Shown here: in pieces, positions 46,260-56,527 of the stretch | Numbering within the stretch: the stretch's first letter is position 1 | Layout of the letters: each line of letters opens with the position of its first letter | Source: Polynucleobacter sp. MWH-UH23A | GTDB lineage: Bacteria > Pseudomonadota > Gammaproteobacteria > Burkholderiales > Burkholderiaceae | Assembly (NCBI RefSeq): GCF_040409805.1 | Contig: NZ_CP099572.1 | Location: 868,001-932,000 of the forward strand | Direction: 5' to 3' | DNA: 64,000 bases | Program-made: the position numbers and the translations under genes | The notes under the pieces: model-generated | Told to the model about the DNA's origin: nothing | Databases searched by the model: none | What the model saw: only the letters and a program-made list of their open reading frames with translations

Positions 46260-46750
46260 TGCGACACATTATTTCTGTTCTCATTGAGAACGAACCTGGT
46301 GCTTTGTCTCGTGTAGTAGGTTTGTTCTCAGCTCGTGGCTATAACATTGATACCTTAAGTGTTGCGCCAACGGAAGATCCATCGCTTTCACGTATGACGA
46401 TCGTCACTTTTGGCTCGGATGATGTCATTGAGCAAATCACCAAACACTTAAATCGCTTAGTGGAGGTCGTTAAGGTATTCGACTTGAGTGAAGGTCCTCA
46501 TATCGAACGCGAACTCATGATGATTAAAGTTCGTGCAGTAGGCAAAGAGCGTGAAGAGCTCAAGCGTACAACTGACATTTTCCGTGGCCGCATTATTGAT
46601 GTCACCGACAAGAGCTACACCATCGAATTGACTGGTGATGGCGCTAAGTTGGATGCATTTATTGATTCGATTGATCGTGCATCGATTCTAGAAACCGTGC
46701 GTTCAGGCGGATCTGGTATTGGGCGCGGCGAGCGTATTTTGAAAGTCTAA
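46259..46750 (+). CDS. ilvN: acetolactate synthase small (regulatory) subunit
   Basis: 163 residues, the IlvH/IlvN form. Activates the large subunit and binds valine for feedback inhibition. The ACT domain is at the N-terminus (HIISVLIENEPGALSRVVGLFSARGYNIDTLSVAPTE, in part), with the valine-site G-A-L and N residues present, so feedback sensitivity is expected. A C-terminal domain follows (RELMMIKVRAVGKEREELKRTTDIFRGRIIDV, in part). ilvC begins 55 bases later. Confidence 0.96.
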   Translation: MRHIISVLIENEPGALSRVVGLFSARGYNIDTLSVAPTEDPSLSRMTIVTFGSDDVIEQITKHLNRLVEVVKVFDLSEGPHIERELMMIKVRAVGKEREELKRTTDIFRGRIIDVTDKSYTIELTGDGAKLDAFIDSIDRASILETVRSGGSGIGRGERILKV

Positions 46751-46778
46751 TTTTTAAACCGATTTATTACTCTAATAA

Positions 46779-47822
<1,044 letters not shown>

Positions 47823-47860
47823 TTTATTTATAGTCCTCACTTCAAAGGCTCAGAACAAAG

Positions 47861-48508
47861 ATGATGTATCCCCATCCCATTATTGCGAAAGAAGGTTGGC
47901 CTTATTTGGCTCTAGTGGGAGTGGTGACCCTTTTGGTTCATCATTTTGGTGGCATTGCATGGTCGTGGCCCTTATGGATCATTTTTGTCTTTGTTCTCCA
48001 GTTCTTTCGCGACCCCCAGCGCATTCCGGCGCTTGGTCGTGATCTAGTTTTATCTCCTGCTGATGGACGTATTGTGGTTGTTGAAACAGCAAACGATCCC
48101 TATGCAGGTCGTGAAGCGCTGAAGATCAGCGTATTCATGAATGTATTTAATGTTCATTCCAATCGAAGTTCTGTAAACGGCCTGGTTAAAGAAATTCAAT
48201 ATTTCCCAGGTAAGTTTGTAAACGCTGATTTAGATAAAGCTTCCACCGAGAATGAGCGTAATGCAGTTGTGATCGACGCAAACGGTCAAACGATTACTCT
48301 TGTGCAAGTAGCTGGTTTAATCGCGCGACGTATTCTTTGTTATATCCATGTTGGAGATCGCCTAAAAGCAGGTGAGCGTTATGGCTTTATTCGCTTTGGC
48401 TCACGTGTAGACGTGTATCTACCCTTGACTGCTGAACCATTGGTAGCTGTGGGTGATAAAGTATTCGCAACGAATACCGCTTTGGCACGTGTGCCAGGTT
48501 TAGATTGA
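47861..48508 (+). CDS. psd: phosphatidylserine decarboxylase proenzyme (short type)
   Basis: 215 residues. Inner-membrane enzyme that decarboxylates phosphatidylserine to phosphatidylethanolamine. Two N-terminal hydrophobic helices ([32 protein letters not shown]), then [30 protein letters not shown] and the self-cleavage site RFGSRVD, where cleavage before S181 creates the pyruvoyl group and two chains. The FGS form is typical of the short, non-E. coli type. Next gene, pssA, makes its substrate, so the pair supplies the main membrane lipid. Confidence 0.95.
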   Translation: MMYPHPIIAKEGWPYLALVGVVTLLVHHFGGIAWSWPLWIIFVFVLQFFRDPQRIPALGRDLVLSPADGRIVVVETANDPYAGREALKISVFMNVFNVHSNRSSVNGLVKEIQYFPGKFVNADLDKASTENERNAVVIDANGQTITLVQVAGLIARRILCYIHVGDRLKAGERYGFIRFGSRVDVYLPLTAEPLVAVGDKVFATNTALARVPGLD

Positions 48509-48533
48509 TTTATTTCATTCAACGGAAAATACT

Positions 48534-49397
48534 TTGCCTACCTTTCGCCGTCGTGGTCGCATCAATCGCAGTCGCATTAATACACGCCGACTTGGCTCGA
48601 ATGAGGAGCAATGGGCTGATTCTTTAGGCGATGACCTTGATTACGAAGTGGAAGAACTTCTTCCTGAAAAGCCACGCTTACGTAGCAAAGGCATCTATTT
48701 ATTGCCGAATGCATTTACGACGGCGGCTTTATTTAGTGGATTCTTCGCCATCGTTAATGCGATGAATGATCAATTCCAGGTTGCTGCTATTGCGATTTTT
48801 GCATCGTTAGTGCTCGATGGAATGGATGGTCGTGTTGCCCGTATGACCAACACCCAAAGCGCGTTTGGTGAGCAATATGACTCACTAGCAGATATGGTGT
48901 CATTTGGTGTTGCTCCTGCATTGGTTGCTTACGAGTGGGCACTTAAAGACTTAGGTAAGTGGGGCTGGTTAGCCGCTTTTACTTATTGCGCTGGTGCTGC
49001 TTTGCGTTTGGCTCGTTTCAACGTTAATACTGGCGTAGTGGATAAAAAATTCTTCCAAGGACTTCCTAGTCCAGCGGCCGGTTCGCTGATTGCTGGATTT
49101 ATTTGGTTGGCCGATGACAATAAAATTCCAGTCCGTGACTCTGCGATTCCTTGGATTACCTTCTTCATCGCGGTTTATGCTGGCTTAACTATGGTCTCTA
49201 ACGCGCGTTTTTATAGTGGTAAAGCCTTGGATGTGCGCTATCGGGTGCCTTTTGGTGTAATGGTGCTATTGATTTTGACTTTTGTTCTGATCTCATCAAA
49301 CCCGCCCTTAACGCTATTTGGTCTGTTTGTTGTTTATTCCGCATCGGGTTATGTAATTTGGGCCTGGGAACGCCTCAGTGGTAAACGTTTTAGCTAA
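48534..49397 (+). CDS. pssA: CDP-diacylglycerol-serine O-phosphatidyltransferase
   Basis: 287 residues from TTG 48534. Membrane enzyme making phosphatidylserine from CDP-diacylglycerol and serine. An arginine-rich, acidic N-terminal tail of about 45 residues precedes several transmembrane helices. The CDP-alcohol phosphotransferase motif DG-x2-AR-x8-G-x3-D-x3-D is intact in DGRVARMTNTQSAFGEQYDS plus LAD. This is the type II (integral membrane) enzyme, unlike the peripheral E. coli PssA. No ATG is available near the conserved start, supporting TTG. Followed by the leuA leader region. Confidence 0.94.
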   Translation: MPTFRRRGRINRSRINTRRLGSNEEQWADSLGDDLDYEVEELLPEKPRLRSKGIYLLPNAFTTAALFSGFFAIVNAMNDQFQVAAIAIFASLVLDGMDGRVARMTNTQSAFGEQYDSLADMVSFGVAPALVAYEWALKDLGKWGWLAAFTYCAGAALRLARFNVNTGVVDKKFFQGLPSPAAGSLIAGFIWLADDNKIPVRDSAIPWITFFIAVYAGLTMVSNARFYSGKALDVRYRVPFGVMVLLILTFVLISSNPPLTLFGLFVVYSASGYVIWAWERLSGKRFS

Positions 49398-49413
49398 AAG
49401 CCTATTTTTGGGG

Positions 49414-49419
49414 TATAGT
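49414..49419 (+). promoter_or_regulatory. candidate -10 box of the leuA transcript
   Basis: TATAGT just after pssA, 7 bases before the first ATG of the leader ORF. The -35 region is poor. If used, the leader mRNA would be nearly leaderless at its 5' end; otherwise transcription would enter from the pssA side. Confidence 0.35.
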
Positions 49420-49425
49420 GATTCT

Positions 49426-49503
49426 ATGTTGATGAATTTCTCACTTTTAAACGGTCTTCTTCTGCTAGCACTAAGCCCAGAGCTTGGGGCGGGTGAGGCC
49501 TGA
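49426..49503 (+). CDS. leuL: leuA leader peptide (leucine attenuation)
   Basis: 25 codons: MLMNFSLLNGLLLLALSPEL followed by GAGEA and TGA. Nine are leucine, with CTT CTT CTG CTA in a row at 49456-49467. It lies in the 219-base gap between pssA and leuA, is followed 40 bases later by a GC-rich hairpin with U tract, and has a pairing segment in its own 3' end. This is the arrangement of amino-acid biosynthetic leader peptides, where ribosome stalling at scarce-Leu codons prevents termination. There is no clear Shine-Dalgarno sequence; ATG 49432 is an alternative start. Confidence 0.8.
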   Translation: MLMNFSLLNGLLLLALSPELGAGEA

Positions 49504-49550
49504 GTTGATGAGATAGATAACATCCATTAACCACCAATACCAGCCCCAGC
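49482..49550 (+). promoter_or_regulatory. candidate antiterminator pairing of the leuA leader
   Basis: GCTTGGGG at 49482-49489 can pair with CCCCAGC at 49544-49550 (seven pairs, one bulged T), which is the left arm of the terminator. The same segment can instead pair with CCCAG just upstream (49476-49480) in a small hairpin. This gives the mutually exclusive 1:2, 2:3 and 3:4 structures of classical attenuation. Confidence 0.65.
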
Positions 49551-49573
49551 AAATTGCTGGGGTTTTTGTTTTT
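49544..49573 (+). terminator. attenuator terminator upstream of leuA
   Basis: CCCCAGC, loop AAATT, GCTGGGG (extendable by A-U pairs in the loop), directly followed by TTTTTGTTTTT at 49563-49573. It ends 44 bases before the leuA start, so only readthrough transcripts reach leuA from this side. Confidence 0.9.
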
Positions 49574-49616
49574 AGGATGCTGTTCAAGAGATATTAAGTA
49601 AAACCGGAGAGTAGTG

Positions 49617-51161
49617 ATGAGCGATAAAGTAATCATTTTTGATACCACCTTGCGAGATGGCGAGCAATCCCCTGGCGCGTCGATGACTAAAGACGAGAAG
49701 GTTCGTATTGCCCGTCAACTTGAGCGTTTGAAGGTTGATGTGATTGAAGCGGGTTTTGCTGCGAGCTCAGAGGGCGACTTTCAGGCGATTTCAGCAGTAG
49801 CTGCCGCGGTCAAGGATTCGATTGTCTGCTCATTAGCTAGGGCAAATGACAAGGACGTCACCCGCGCCGCAGATGCATTGCAAGCTGCAAATGCCAAGCG
49901 TATTCATGCATTTTTGGCGACCAGCCCATTACATATGGCTGTCAAATTGCGCATGTCTCCAGAGGAAGTATTGGAGCAGGCGAAACGCTCCATCCGTTTT
50001 GCTAGAAATTTGGCCTCCGATATTGAGTTTTCTGCAGAAGATGGTTATCGCTCAGAGATGGATTTCTTGTGTCGCGTGGTTGAGGCTGTCATTAATGAAG
50101 GTGCCTCAACGATCAATATTCCTGACACGGTTGGCTATGCAACTCCTGAGTTGTATGGCGAGTTCATTAAAACCTTGCGTACCCGTGTTCCTAACTCAGA
50201 TAAAGCTATTTGGTCGGTTCATTGTCACAATGACTTGGGTATGGCTGTCGCTAATTCTTTAGCGGGCGTGAAGATCGGAGGAGCGCGTCAAATCGAGTGC
50301 ACCATTAATGGCTTAGGTGAGCGTGCTGGCAACACCGCATTGGAGGAAATTGTGATGTCATTGCGCACGCGCAAAGATTACTTTGATATGGTTTGCGGTA
50401 TCGATGCAAGCCAAATTGTTCCTGCATCCAAATTAGTCTCTCAGATAACCGGTTTTGTAGTTCAGCCAAATAAGGCGGTTGTGGGTGCGAATGCCTTTGC
50501 GCATGCCTCTGGCATTCATCAAGATGGTATTTTGAAGAATCGTGAAACTTATGAAATCATGCGTGCGGAGGATGTAGGTTGGACAACTAACAAAATTGTG
50601 TTGGGTAAATTGTCTGGTCGCAACGCATTTAAGCAACGCTTACAAGAGTTAGGTATTGCGGTTGAGGCGGAAGCGGATTTGAATGAGGCATTCACACGCT
50701 TTAAGGCTTTAGCGGATCAAAAGGCAGAGATTTTTGATGAAGACATCATCGCCATCATGTCTGATGCTGCTGCAGAAGAAGGCGAGTTCTTCCAGTTTGT
50801 TTCTTTAAATCAACATTCTGAAACTGGTGAGCGTCCTAAGTCTCGCATCACCTTCCGGATGGGGGATAAGGAAGTAAGTTCTGAGGCCGAAGGTAATGGT
50901 CCGGTGGATGCAAGCTTGAATGCGATTGAAGAAATTGCAAAGAGTGGTGCTGAGCAATTGTTGTATTCAGTCAATGCAATTACATCGGGCACTCAGTCAC
51001 AAGGTGAGGTCACGGTGCGCTTGTCAAAAGGTGGACGCATAGTGAATGGCGTGGGCACGGATCCTGACATCATTGCAGCCTCCGCAAAAGCGTATTTGTC
51101 TGCTTTAAATAAGCTTCATGATCCAAGTCAGGCTAAGTTAAATGCACAAATGACCCCTTAA
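49617..51161 (+). CDS. leuA: 2-isopropylmalate synthase
   Basis: 514 residues from ATG 49617, with GGAGAG at 49606-49611; the adjacent GTG 49614 is excluded by spacing. First committed step of leucine synthesis, condensing 2-oxoisovalerate with acetyl-CoA. Catalytic barrel: [16 protein letters not shown] near residue 8, [11 protein letters not shown], metal site [16 protein letters not shown], and [14 protein letters not shown]. The C-terminal domain (about 390-505) is the leucine-binding feedback regulatory domain. Gene expression is probably controlled by the attenuator just upstream, giving two levels of leucine control. Confidence 0.97.
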   Translation: MSDKVIIFDTTLRDGEQSPGASMTKDEKVRIARQLERLKVDVIEAGFAASSEGDFQAISAVAAAVKDSIVCSLARANDKDVTRAADALQAANAKRIHAFLATSPLHMAVKLRMSPEEVLEQAKRSIRFARNLASDIEFSAEDGYRSEMDFLCRVVEAVINEGASTINIPDTVGYATPELYGEFIKTLRTRVPNSDKAIWSVHCHNDLGMAVANSLAGVKIGGARQIECTINGLGERAGNTALEEIVMSLRTRKDYFDMVCGIDASQIVPASKLVSQITGFVVQPNKAVVGANAFAHASGIHQDGILKNRETYEIMRAEDVGWTTNKIVLGKLSGRNAFKQRLQELGIAVEAEADLNEAFTRFKALADQKAEIFDEDIIAIMSDAAAEEGEFFQFVSLNQHSETGERPKSRITFRMGDKEVSSEAEGNGPVDASLNAIEEIAKSGAEQLLYSVNAITSGTQSQGEVTVRLSKGGRIVNGVGTDPDIIAASAKAYLSALNKLHDPSQAKLNAQMTP

Positions 51162-51377
51162 TTATCCATAAGCTATTGATTTATATAGTATTTTCGCGGA
51201 TGGGCTGCCCTTTGGTGGCTTTTTCGCTAAATAGGGTCTAAGGACTCTATCTGCTACAATTCGATAGCTTTGATTTATAAAGCTTTTTTAGTTTTTTATT
51301 GAAGTATTTTTTTGTTTAATTAAGCACGACACAAATTGGGTGAAAGCTCAGGTGTTCGCAAGTTAGGAGTATTAAAA

Positions 51378-51647
51378 ATGGCAGTTGCTGATATTAAAAC
51401 GGCGGAAATCGTCAAAGAAAACGCGCGCAGCGCAAACGATACGGGTAGCCCTGAAGTTCAAGTTTCATTGCTAACAGCCCGCATCAATGAATTAACCCCC
51501 CATTTCAAGGCTAACGCTAAAGACCATCACAGCCGTCGCGGTTTGTTAAAGATGGTTTCACGTCGCCGTCGCCTCTTGGATTACCTCAAAGGCAAAGATC
51601 TGGATCGCTATCGCGCATTGATCGAGAAATTAGGTCTCCGTAAGTAA
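51378..51647 (+). CDS. rpsO: 30S ribosomal protein S15
   Basis: 89 residues from ATG 51378, with AGGAG at 51365-51369; the frame is open from 51336 but the extra residues are not S15. Binds 16S rRNA and starts assembly of the platform. Conserved parts: [43 protein letters not shown], and IEKLGLRK at the end. A TACAAT at 51255-51260 may be its -10 box. Its terminator and the pnp leader follow. Confidence 0.97.
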   Translation: MAVADIKTAEIVKENARSANDTGSPEVQVSLLTARINELTPHFKANAKDHHSRRGLLKMVSRRRRLLDYLKGKDLDRYRALIEKLGLRK

Positions 51648-51666
51648 TTCTTATCAGTATTGCAAT

Positions 51667-51727
51667 GCCATCTTGCTTAGGGTTGTTTCTTCACTGAATC
51701 AGTCTTAAGAAGGTGGCATGTTTTTTT
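51667..51727 (+). terminator. rpsO terminator
   Basis: GCCATCTT (51667-51674) pairs with AAGGTGGC (51710-51717) with one G-U pair; an inner CTTA/TAAG extends the stem past a bulged G. A run of seven T residues occupies 51721-51727. Confidence 0.7.
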
Positions 51728-51752
51728 GAGCGCTTTTAGATTATTTGTGTAG

Positions 51753-51816
51753 GGGATCGTGTCATTCCAATGAGTTTCTGAGTGGGAAAATCAGAGTCTC
51801 CCTGGAATGGCATCCC
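51753..51816 (+). promoter_or_regulatory. long bulged hairpin in the pnp leader, candidate RNase III site
   Basis: GGGAT + GTCATTCCA pair with TGGAATGGC + ATCCC (14 pairs, a 3-base CGT bulge on the left), then an internal loop and an inner TCTGA/TCAGA stem. It sits 103 bases before the pnp start. In E. coli, PNPase autoregulates through RNase III cleavage of a leader hairpin at the same place; equivalence is inferred. Confidence 0.6.
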
Positions 51817-51919
51817 TTGAAATCTTCAATCGCTCCAGTGTTGTCGTGGCGCTGCTTTATCTCACGGCAAACGTAGTGCTCATGTGAGTATTGCGTGAAT
51901 AATTTGGAGAGAATCAAAA

Positions 51920-54079
51920 ATGAGTATGTTTAAAAAGGCAGTAAAGAGTTTTCAATGGGGCAACCATCAAGTAACCATGGAAACAGGCGAGATCGCTCGT
52001 CAAGCCGGTGGTGCCGTAATCGTTAACGTGGATGACACCGTGGTAATGGGCACAGTAGTTGCTTCTAAGACTGCTAAGCCAGGCCAAGACTTTTTCCCAT
52101 TAACAGTAGATTATCTTGAGAAGACCTATGCTGCAGGTAAGATTCCTGGTGGCTTCTTCCGTCGTGAAGGTCGTCCATCTGAAGGTGAGACATTAATTTC
52201 TCGCTTGATTGATCGTCCTATTCGTCCTTTGTTCCCAGAGGGTTTCTACAACGAAGTTCAGGTTGTAGTGCATGTGTTGTCTATTAACCCAGATGTGCCA
52301 TCTGATATTCCTGCGTTGATCGCAGCATCTGCAGCATTGGCTGTTTCTGGCATTCCATTTAGCGGTCCTGTTGGCGCGGCTCGCGTGGGCTATGCAAATG
52401 GCCAGTATTTATTAAACCCAACTCGTGCAGAGCAAACAACTAGTGAGCTCGATTTAATCGTTGCTGGTACACAAGCTGCTGTATTGATGGTGGAATCTGA
52501 AGCGAACCAACTTTCTGAAGAAGTTATGTTGGGCGCCGTTGTGTATGGTCATGAGCAAATGCAAACCGCGATTAATGCGATTAATGATTTGGTTCGTGAA
52601 GCAGGTAAGCCAGAGTGGGATTGGCAAGCAGCCCCTAAAGATGAGCCATTGATTGCCAAGGTTTCAGCATTGGCTGAAGGCCCATTGCGTGAGGCATATC
52701 AAATCCGTCAGAAAGGCGCACGTTCTGACAAGCTCAAGGCAATTACTAAGGAAGTTTTAGCGAAATTGGCTGAAGAAGGTGAAGTGGATGATGTTGCTGT
52801 TGGCAATATCTTGTTTGAAATCGAAGCTAAGATTGTTCGTAGTCAGATTTTGAATGGCGAGCCACGTATTGATGGCCGTGACACGCGCACTGTTCGTCCG
52901 ATTGAGATTCGCAATGGCGTATTGCCACGCACTCATGGTTCAGCATTATTTACTCGTGGTGAAACTCAGGCGCTCGTTGTTGCTACTTTGGGTACAGCAC
53001 GTGATGAGCAAATCATTGATGCGCTTGAAGGTGAATACCGCGACCGCTTCATGTTTCACTACAACATGCCTCCATTTGCTACTGGCGAAACTGGTCGCGT
53101 AGGCAGTCCTAAGCGCCGTGAAATTGGCCATGGCCGCTTGGCAAAGCGCGCGTTGATTCCTGTATTGCCAAGTCCAGAAGATTTTGCATACAGCATTCGT
53201 GTGGTATCTGAAATTACTGAATCTAATGGTTCTTCATCCATGGCTTCTGTTTGCGGTGGCTGCCTAGCAATGATGGATGCCGGTGTTCCAGTAAAGGCTC
53301 ATGTTGCTGGTGTTGCAATGGGCTTGATTTTGGACGGCAATCGCTTCGCGGTTCTAACCGACATCTTGGGTGACGAAGATCACTTAGGTGACATGGACTT
53401 CAAGGTTGCTGGTACAGCTAATGGCATCACTGCATTGCAGATGGATATCAAAGTACAAGGTATTACTAAAGAAATCATGCAGGTTGCATTAGCTCAGGCT
53501 AAAGAAGGTCGCCTGCATATCTTGAGCAAGATGCAAGAAGCTATGGGCTCTGTGCGTACGGAGTTGTCAGCTCATGCTCCACGCATGGTGTCATTCAAGA
53601 TTCATCCAGACAAGATTCGTGAAGTGATCGGTAAGGGTGGCGCAACTATCCAGGCCTTGACCAAGGAAACTGGTTGCAGCATCGATATTCAAGATGACGG
53701 TACTGTAACAATTGCCTCTACCAATGCGGATGGTTTGGCTGAAGCGAAATCACGTATCGAAGGTATTACTGCAGAAGCTGAAGTGGGCAAGATCTATGAA
53801 GGTCCAGTAGTTAAGCTGCTCGAATTTGGCGCTTTAGTAAACATTCTTCCTGGTAAAGACGGTCTTCTGCATATCTCCGAGATTTCAAATGAGCGTGTAA
53901 AAGAAGTTAAAGACTATTTGCAAGAAGGTCAGATAGTTCGTGTGAAGTTGCTTGCTGCTGATGAACGTGGTCGTTTGCGCTTATCTCTCAAGGCTGCAAT
54001 GGCTGATGAGGGTGGCACGATTGCTCCTTTGGCAGGTGCAGCTGATGCAGCTCCTGCCCCAACCGGTGAGACTACTTAA
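51920..54079 (+). CDS. pnp: polynucleotide phosphorylase
   Basis: 719 residues. 3'-to-5' phosphorolytic exoribonuclease of the degradosome, central to mRNA decay. Two RNase PH-like domains ([22 protein letters not shown] in the first; [33 protein letters not shown], in part, in the second, with catalytic DD/D around [14 protein letters not shown]), then KH ([21 protein letters not shown], in part) and S1 ([19 protein letters not shown]) domains. GGAGAG precedes ATG 51920. Order rpsO-pnp is conserved. Confidence 0.97.
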   Translation: MSMFKKAVKSFQWGNHQVTMETGEIARQAGGAVIVNVDDTVVMGTVVASKTAKPGQDFFPLTVDYLEKTYAAGKIPGGFFRREGRPSEGETLISRLIDRPIRPLFPEGFYNEVQVVVHVLSINPDVPSDIPALIAASAALAVSGIPFSGPVGAARVGYANGQYLLNPTRAEQTTSELDLIVAGTQAAVLMVESEANQLSEEVMLGAVVYGHEQMQTAINAINDLVREAGKPEWDWQAAPKDEPLIAKVSALAEGPLREAYQIRQKGARSDKLKAITKEVLAKLAEEGEVDDVAVGNILFEIEAKIVRSQILNGEPRIDGRDTRTVRPIEIRNGVLPRTHGSALFTRGETQALVVATLGTARDEQIIDALEGEYRDRFMFHYNMPPFATGETGRVGSPKRREIGHGRLAKRALIPVLPSPEDFAYSIRVVSEITESNGSSSMASVCGGCLAMMDAGVPVKAHVAGVAMGLILDGNRFAVLTDILGDEDHLGDMDFKVAGTANGITALQMDIKVQGITKEIMQVALAQAKEGRLHILSKMQEAMGSVRTELSAHAPRMVSFKIHPDKIREVIGKGGATIQALTKETGCSIDIQDDGTVTIASTNADGLAEAKSRIEGITAEAEVGKIYEGPVVKLLEFGALVNILPGKDGLLHISEISNERVKEVKDYLQEGQIVRVKLLAADERGRLRLSLKAAMADEGGTIAPLAGAADAAPAPTGETT

Positions 54080-54111
54080 GTTCTGATCTAGATCACTGGT
54101 AAGGATAGTTC

Positions 54112-55110
54112 ATGCGCGTTATTGAGATCAAAGAATATGGCGCACCAGAAATGCTGGTGCCTAGCACTCGTCCTGATCCTGTAGTTCCATCTGCGGGATC
54201 TGGCGAGGTTTTAATTAAGGTTTTGGCTGCGGGAATTAATCGCCCCGATGTTTTGCAACGTAAAGGGCATTACCCAGTTCCTGTAGGCGCATCTGATATT
54301 CCTGGTCTTGAAGTTGCTGGTGAAATTATTGGCGGTGATTTATCACATGCTGATAATGCTTTTGGTCTAAAGCTTGGCGATAAGGTTTGTGCATTGGTGC
54401 AGGGCGGTGGATATGCAGACCTTTGTACTGCCCCTGTTGCGCAGTGCTTACCTTACCCAACTGGCTTTACTGATCAAGAGGCAGCAGCATTGCCTGAGAC
54501 TTTCTATACCGTGTGGAGTAATGTTTTCATGCGTGGCGAGTTATCTGAGGGTGAGACTTTGTTGGTACAGGGTGGTTCAAGCGGGATTGGCGTTACTGCC
54601 ATCTTGCTCGCAAAGGCTTTGGGCCATAAGGTTTTTGTCACTGCTGGCACAGATGAGAAGTGCGCTGCTTGTTTGAAACTGGGCGCTGATCTTGCAATCA
54701 ATTACAAAACCCAAGACTTTGTCGAGGAAGTTAAAAAAGCCACTGATGGCAAAGGCGTGAATGTCATTCTAGACATGGTCACAGGTGCTTACGTTCAGCG
54801 TGAGATCGATTGCTTGGCTGATGATGGTCGTATTGTGATTATCGCTATCCAAGGTGGTTCTAAGGCCGAAGTCAGTACTAATCAGATATTGCGTCGCCGT
54901 CTCACGATTACAGGTTCAACATTACGTCCTCGCCCTGTTTCATTTAAGAAGCAAATTACTAAACAGTTACATGACAATGTCTGGCCATTGTTGAACGCGG
55001 GTAAGCTAAAACCAGCCATATACAAGACATTTACATTGGATCAGGCCGCAGATGCTCATCGCTTGATGGAGTCATCAGAGCACGTAGGCAAAATTGTTTT
55101 AACGGTATAA
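54112..55110 (+). CDS. NAD(P)H quinone oxidoreductase (zinc-independent MDR, PIG3-like)
   Basis: 332 residues of the medium-chain dehydrogenase/reductase superfamily. Reduces quinones or related carbonyls with NADPH. Seen: MRVIEIKEYGAPEMLV, AAGINRPDVLQRKGHYP, PGLEVAGEIIGG, the nucleotide-binding loop VQGGSSGIGVTAILLAKALG, and SGSTLRPRP-like ITGSTLRPRPVSFKKQIT. Cysteines for structural zinc are absent. It is followed by tpiA after 16 bases and is probably co-transcribed; the pairing is common in Burkholderiales. Confidence 0.92.
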   Translation: MRVIEIKEYGAPEMLVPSTRPDPVVPSAGSGEVLIKVLAAGINRPDVLQRKGHYPVPVGASDIPGLEVAGEIIGGDLSHADNAFGLKLGDKVCALVQGGGYADLCTAPVAQCLPYPTGFTDQEAAALPETFYTVWSNVFMRGELSEGETLLVQGGSSGIGVTAILLAKALGHKVFVTAGTDEKCAACLKLGADLAINYKTQDFVEEVKKATDGKGVNVILDMVTGAYVQREIDCLADDGRIVIIAIQGGSKAEVSTNQILRRRLTITGSTLRPRPVSFKKQITKQLHDNVWPLLNAGKLKPAIYKTFTLDQAADAHRLMESSEHVGKIVLTV

Positions 55111-55126
55111 CGGCTCTATCAATCCT

Positions 55127-55885
55127 ATGCGTCCACTCATCATCGTTGGCAACTGGAAAATGAATGGCAGTCTTGTCAACAATCAAGATTGGATAAAAGC
55201 AGTTGCTCAAGGTATGCAAAGCGGTATGCCTGCTGGTCGTAAATTTGTAGTTTGTCCACCATTTCCGTATTTGCAACAATGTGGCAAATTAATTCAGGAG
55301 CATTCCATTGCTTTTTTAAGTTTGGGTGCCCAAGATGTTTCTTCGCAATCATCAGGCGCATATACCGGTGAAGCAAGCGCCAGCATGTTGAAAGAAATAG
55401 GTTGCCAGTATGTCATTGTCGGCCATTCTGAGCGTCGCCAGATGCACCATGAGGCTGATGAGACAGTTGCTGCAAAGGCATTGCAGGCGCTAGACAATGG
55501 CATGACGCCCATTATTTGTGTTGGCGAGACCCTTGATGAGCGTAATTCTGGTAGGGCTGAGGAGGTTGTTTGTGCGCAGGTGGCAAAGCAGGTAAATGTA
55601 TTGCAAGATCGTTTAGCCGACTGCTTAATTGCTTATGAACCAGTATGGGCAATTGGAACTGGAAAAGTAGCTAGCGCACAAATTGCTCAAGATATGCACC
55701 GGCATATTCGTCTTCAATTGGCAGAGTTTGATGAAGATGTTGCATCGCATGTTGGAATTTTGTATGGTGGCAGCGTTAAGTCTGATAATGCTGTTGAATT
55801 GTTTGCCATGCCCGATATTGATGGCGGCTTGGTTGGTGGCGCATCTTTAGATGCGCAGGACTTTCTAGCTATCTGTAGAGCATAG
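55127..55885 (+). CDS. tpiA: triose-phosphate isomerase
   Basis: 252 residues. Interconverts dihydroxyacetone phosphate and glyceraldehyde 3-phosphate. Active-site parts: N/K in VGNWKMNGS, histidine in VIVGHSERRQMHHE, catalytic glutamate in IAYEPVWAIGTGKVAS, and phosphate loops YGGSVKSDN and GGLVGGASL. All catalytic residues are present. Its product pool also serves NadA, which uses dihydroxyacetone phosphate, though the genes are 43 kb apart. secG follows after 20 bases. Confidence 0.97.
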   Translation: MRPLIIVGNWKMNGSLVNNQDWIKAVAQGMQSGMPAGRKFVVCPPFPYLQQCGKLIQEHSIAFLSLGAQDVSSQSSGAYTGEASASMLKEIGCQYVIVGHSERRQMHHEADETVAAKALQALDNGMTPIICVGETLDERNSGRAEEVVCAQVAKQVNVLQDRLADCLIAYEPVWAIGTGKVASAQIAQDMHRHIRLQLAEFDEDVASHVGILYGGSVKSDNAVELFAMPDIDGGLVGGASLDAQDFLAICRA

Positions 55886-55905
55886 TTTTTTATTGGAGAA
55901 AAGTT

Positions 55906-56250
55906 GTGGAATGGTTTAAGACTTTATTAATCGTGTTGCAGGTCATTTCAGCATTGGCTGTGATTTTGCTTGTTCTTTTGCAACAAGGTAAGGGCGCAGA
56001 TATGGGGGCTGCTTTTGGTTCAGGAGCCTCTGGTAGTTTGTTCGGCGCCAGTGGTTCAGCCAACTTCCTGTCCCATACAACCGCTATATTTGCAGCTGTA
56101 TTTTTTATCAGCACTATTGGCATTACCTGGCTTGGGAATAAGAAGGAAGTCAGTCCCGGCGTTCTCTCTGGAACGGTAGCTCCAGTCGCTGCCCCAGCAG
56201 CGCCTGCTACTCCTGCTCAAGACCCCAGCAAACCGGCGGTTCCGAAGTAA
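55906..56250 (+). CDS. secG: protein translocase subunit SecG
   Basis: 114 residues from GTG 55906, with GGAGAAAAG upstream. Accessory subunit of the SecYEG channel. Two transmembrane helices (LLIVLQVISALAVILLVLLQ and FLSHTTAIFAAVFFISTIGI) flank the conserved GKGADMGAAFGSGASGSLFG loop. A proline/alanine-rich C-terminal tail is added. No ATG lies upstream in frame. It precedes tRNA-Leu and the nuo operon, as in many betaproteobacteria. Confidence 0.95.
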   Translation: MEWFKTLLIVLQVISALAVILLVLLQQGKGADMGAAFGSGASGSLFGASGSANFLSHTTAIFAAVFFISTIGITWLGNKKEVSPGVLSGTVAPVAAPAAPATPAQDPSKPAVPK

Positions 56251-56335
56251 AAAGTAGTCTTTTACCGCTTTTCTTGCCTCTTTTTTGAGGATAGTGAGTG
56301 GTGCAATGCAGTAGAATTGATGGGTTTTGCAAGAT

Positions 56336-56420
56336 GCCGACGTGGTGAAATTGGTAGACACGCTATCTTGAGGGGGTAGTGGCTTAGGCTGTGCGAGTTC
56401 GAGTCTCGCCGTCGGCACCA
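56336..56420 (+). tRNA. tRNA-Leu (GAG anticodon)
   Basis: 85 bases with encoded CCA. Acceptor GCCGACG pairs with CGTCGGC. Anticodon stem CTATC/GGTAG encloses TTGAGGG with anticodon GAG at 56370-56372. A class II variable arm and the T loop GTTCGAGTC are present. It lies between secG and nuoA. A 6-bp inverted repeat GCTCTA/TAGAGC at 56447-56464 follows, without a T run. Confidence 0.97.
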
Positions 56421-56527
56421 AAAATGCAGAATCTGTAAGGGTTTTTGCTCTAAATCAATAGAGCTTGCAGTGGAATAATGAATAATTTGCTGTTTTTAAA
56501 GGTTTACTAGACGAACACAGGGCTATT

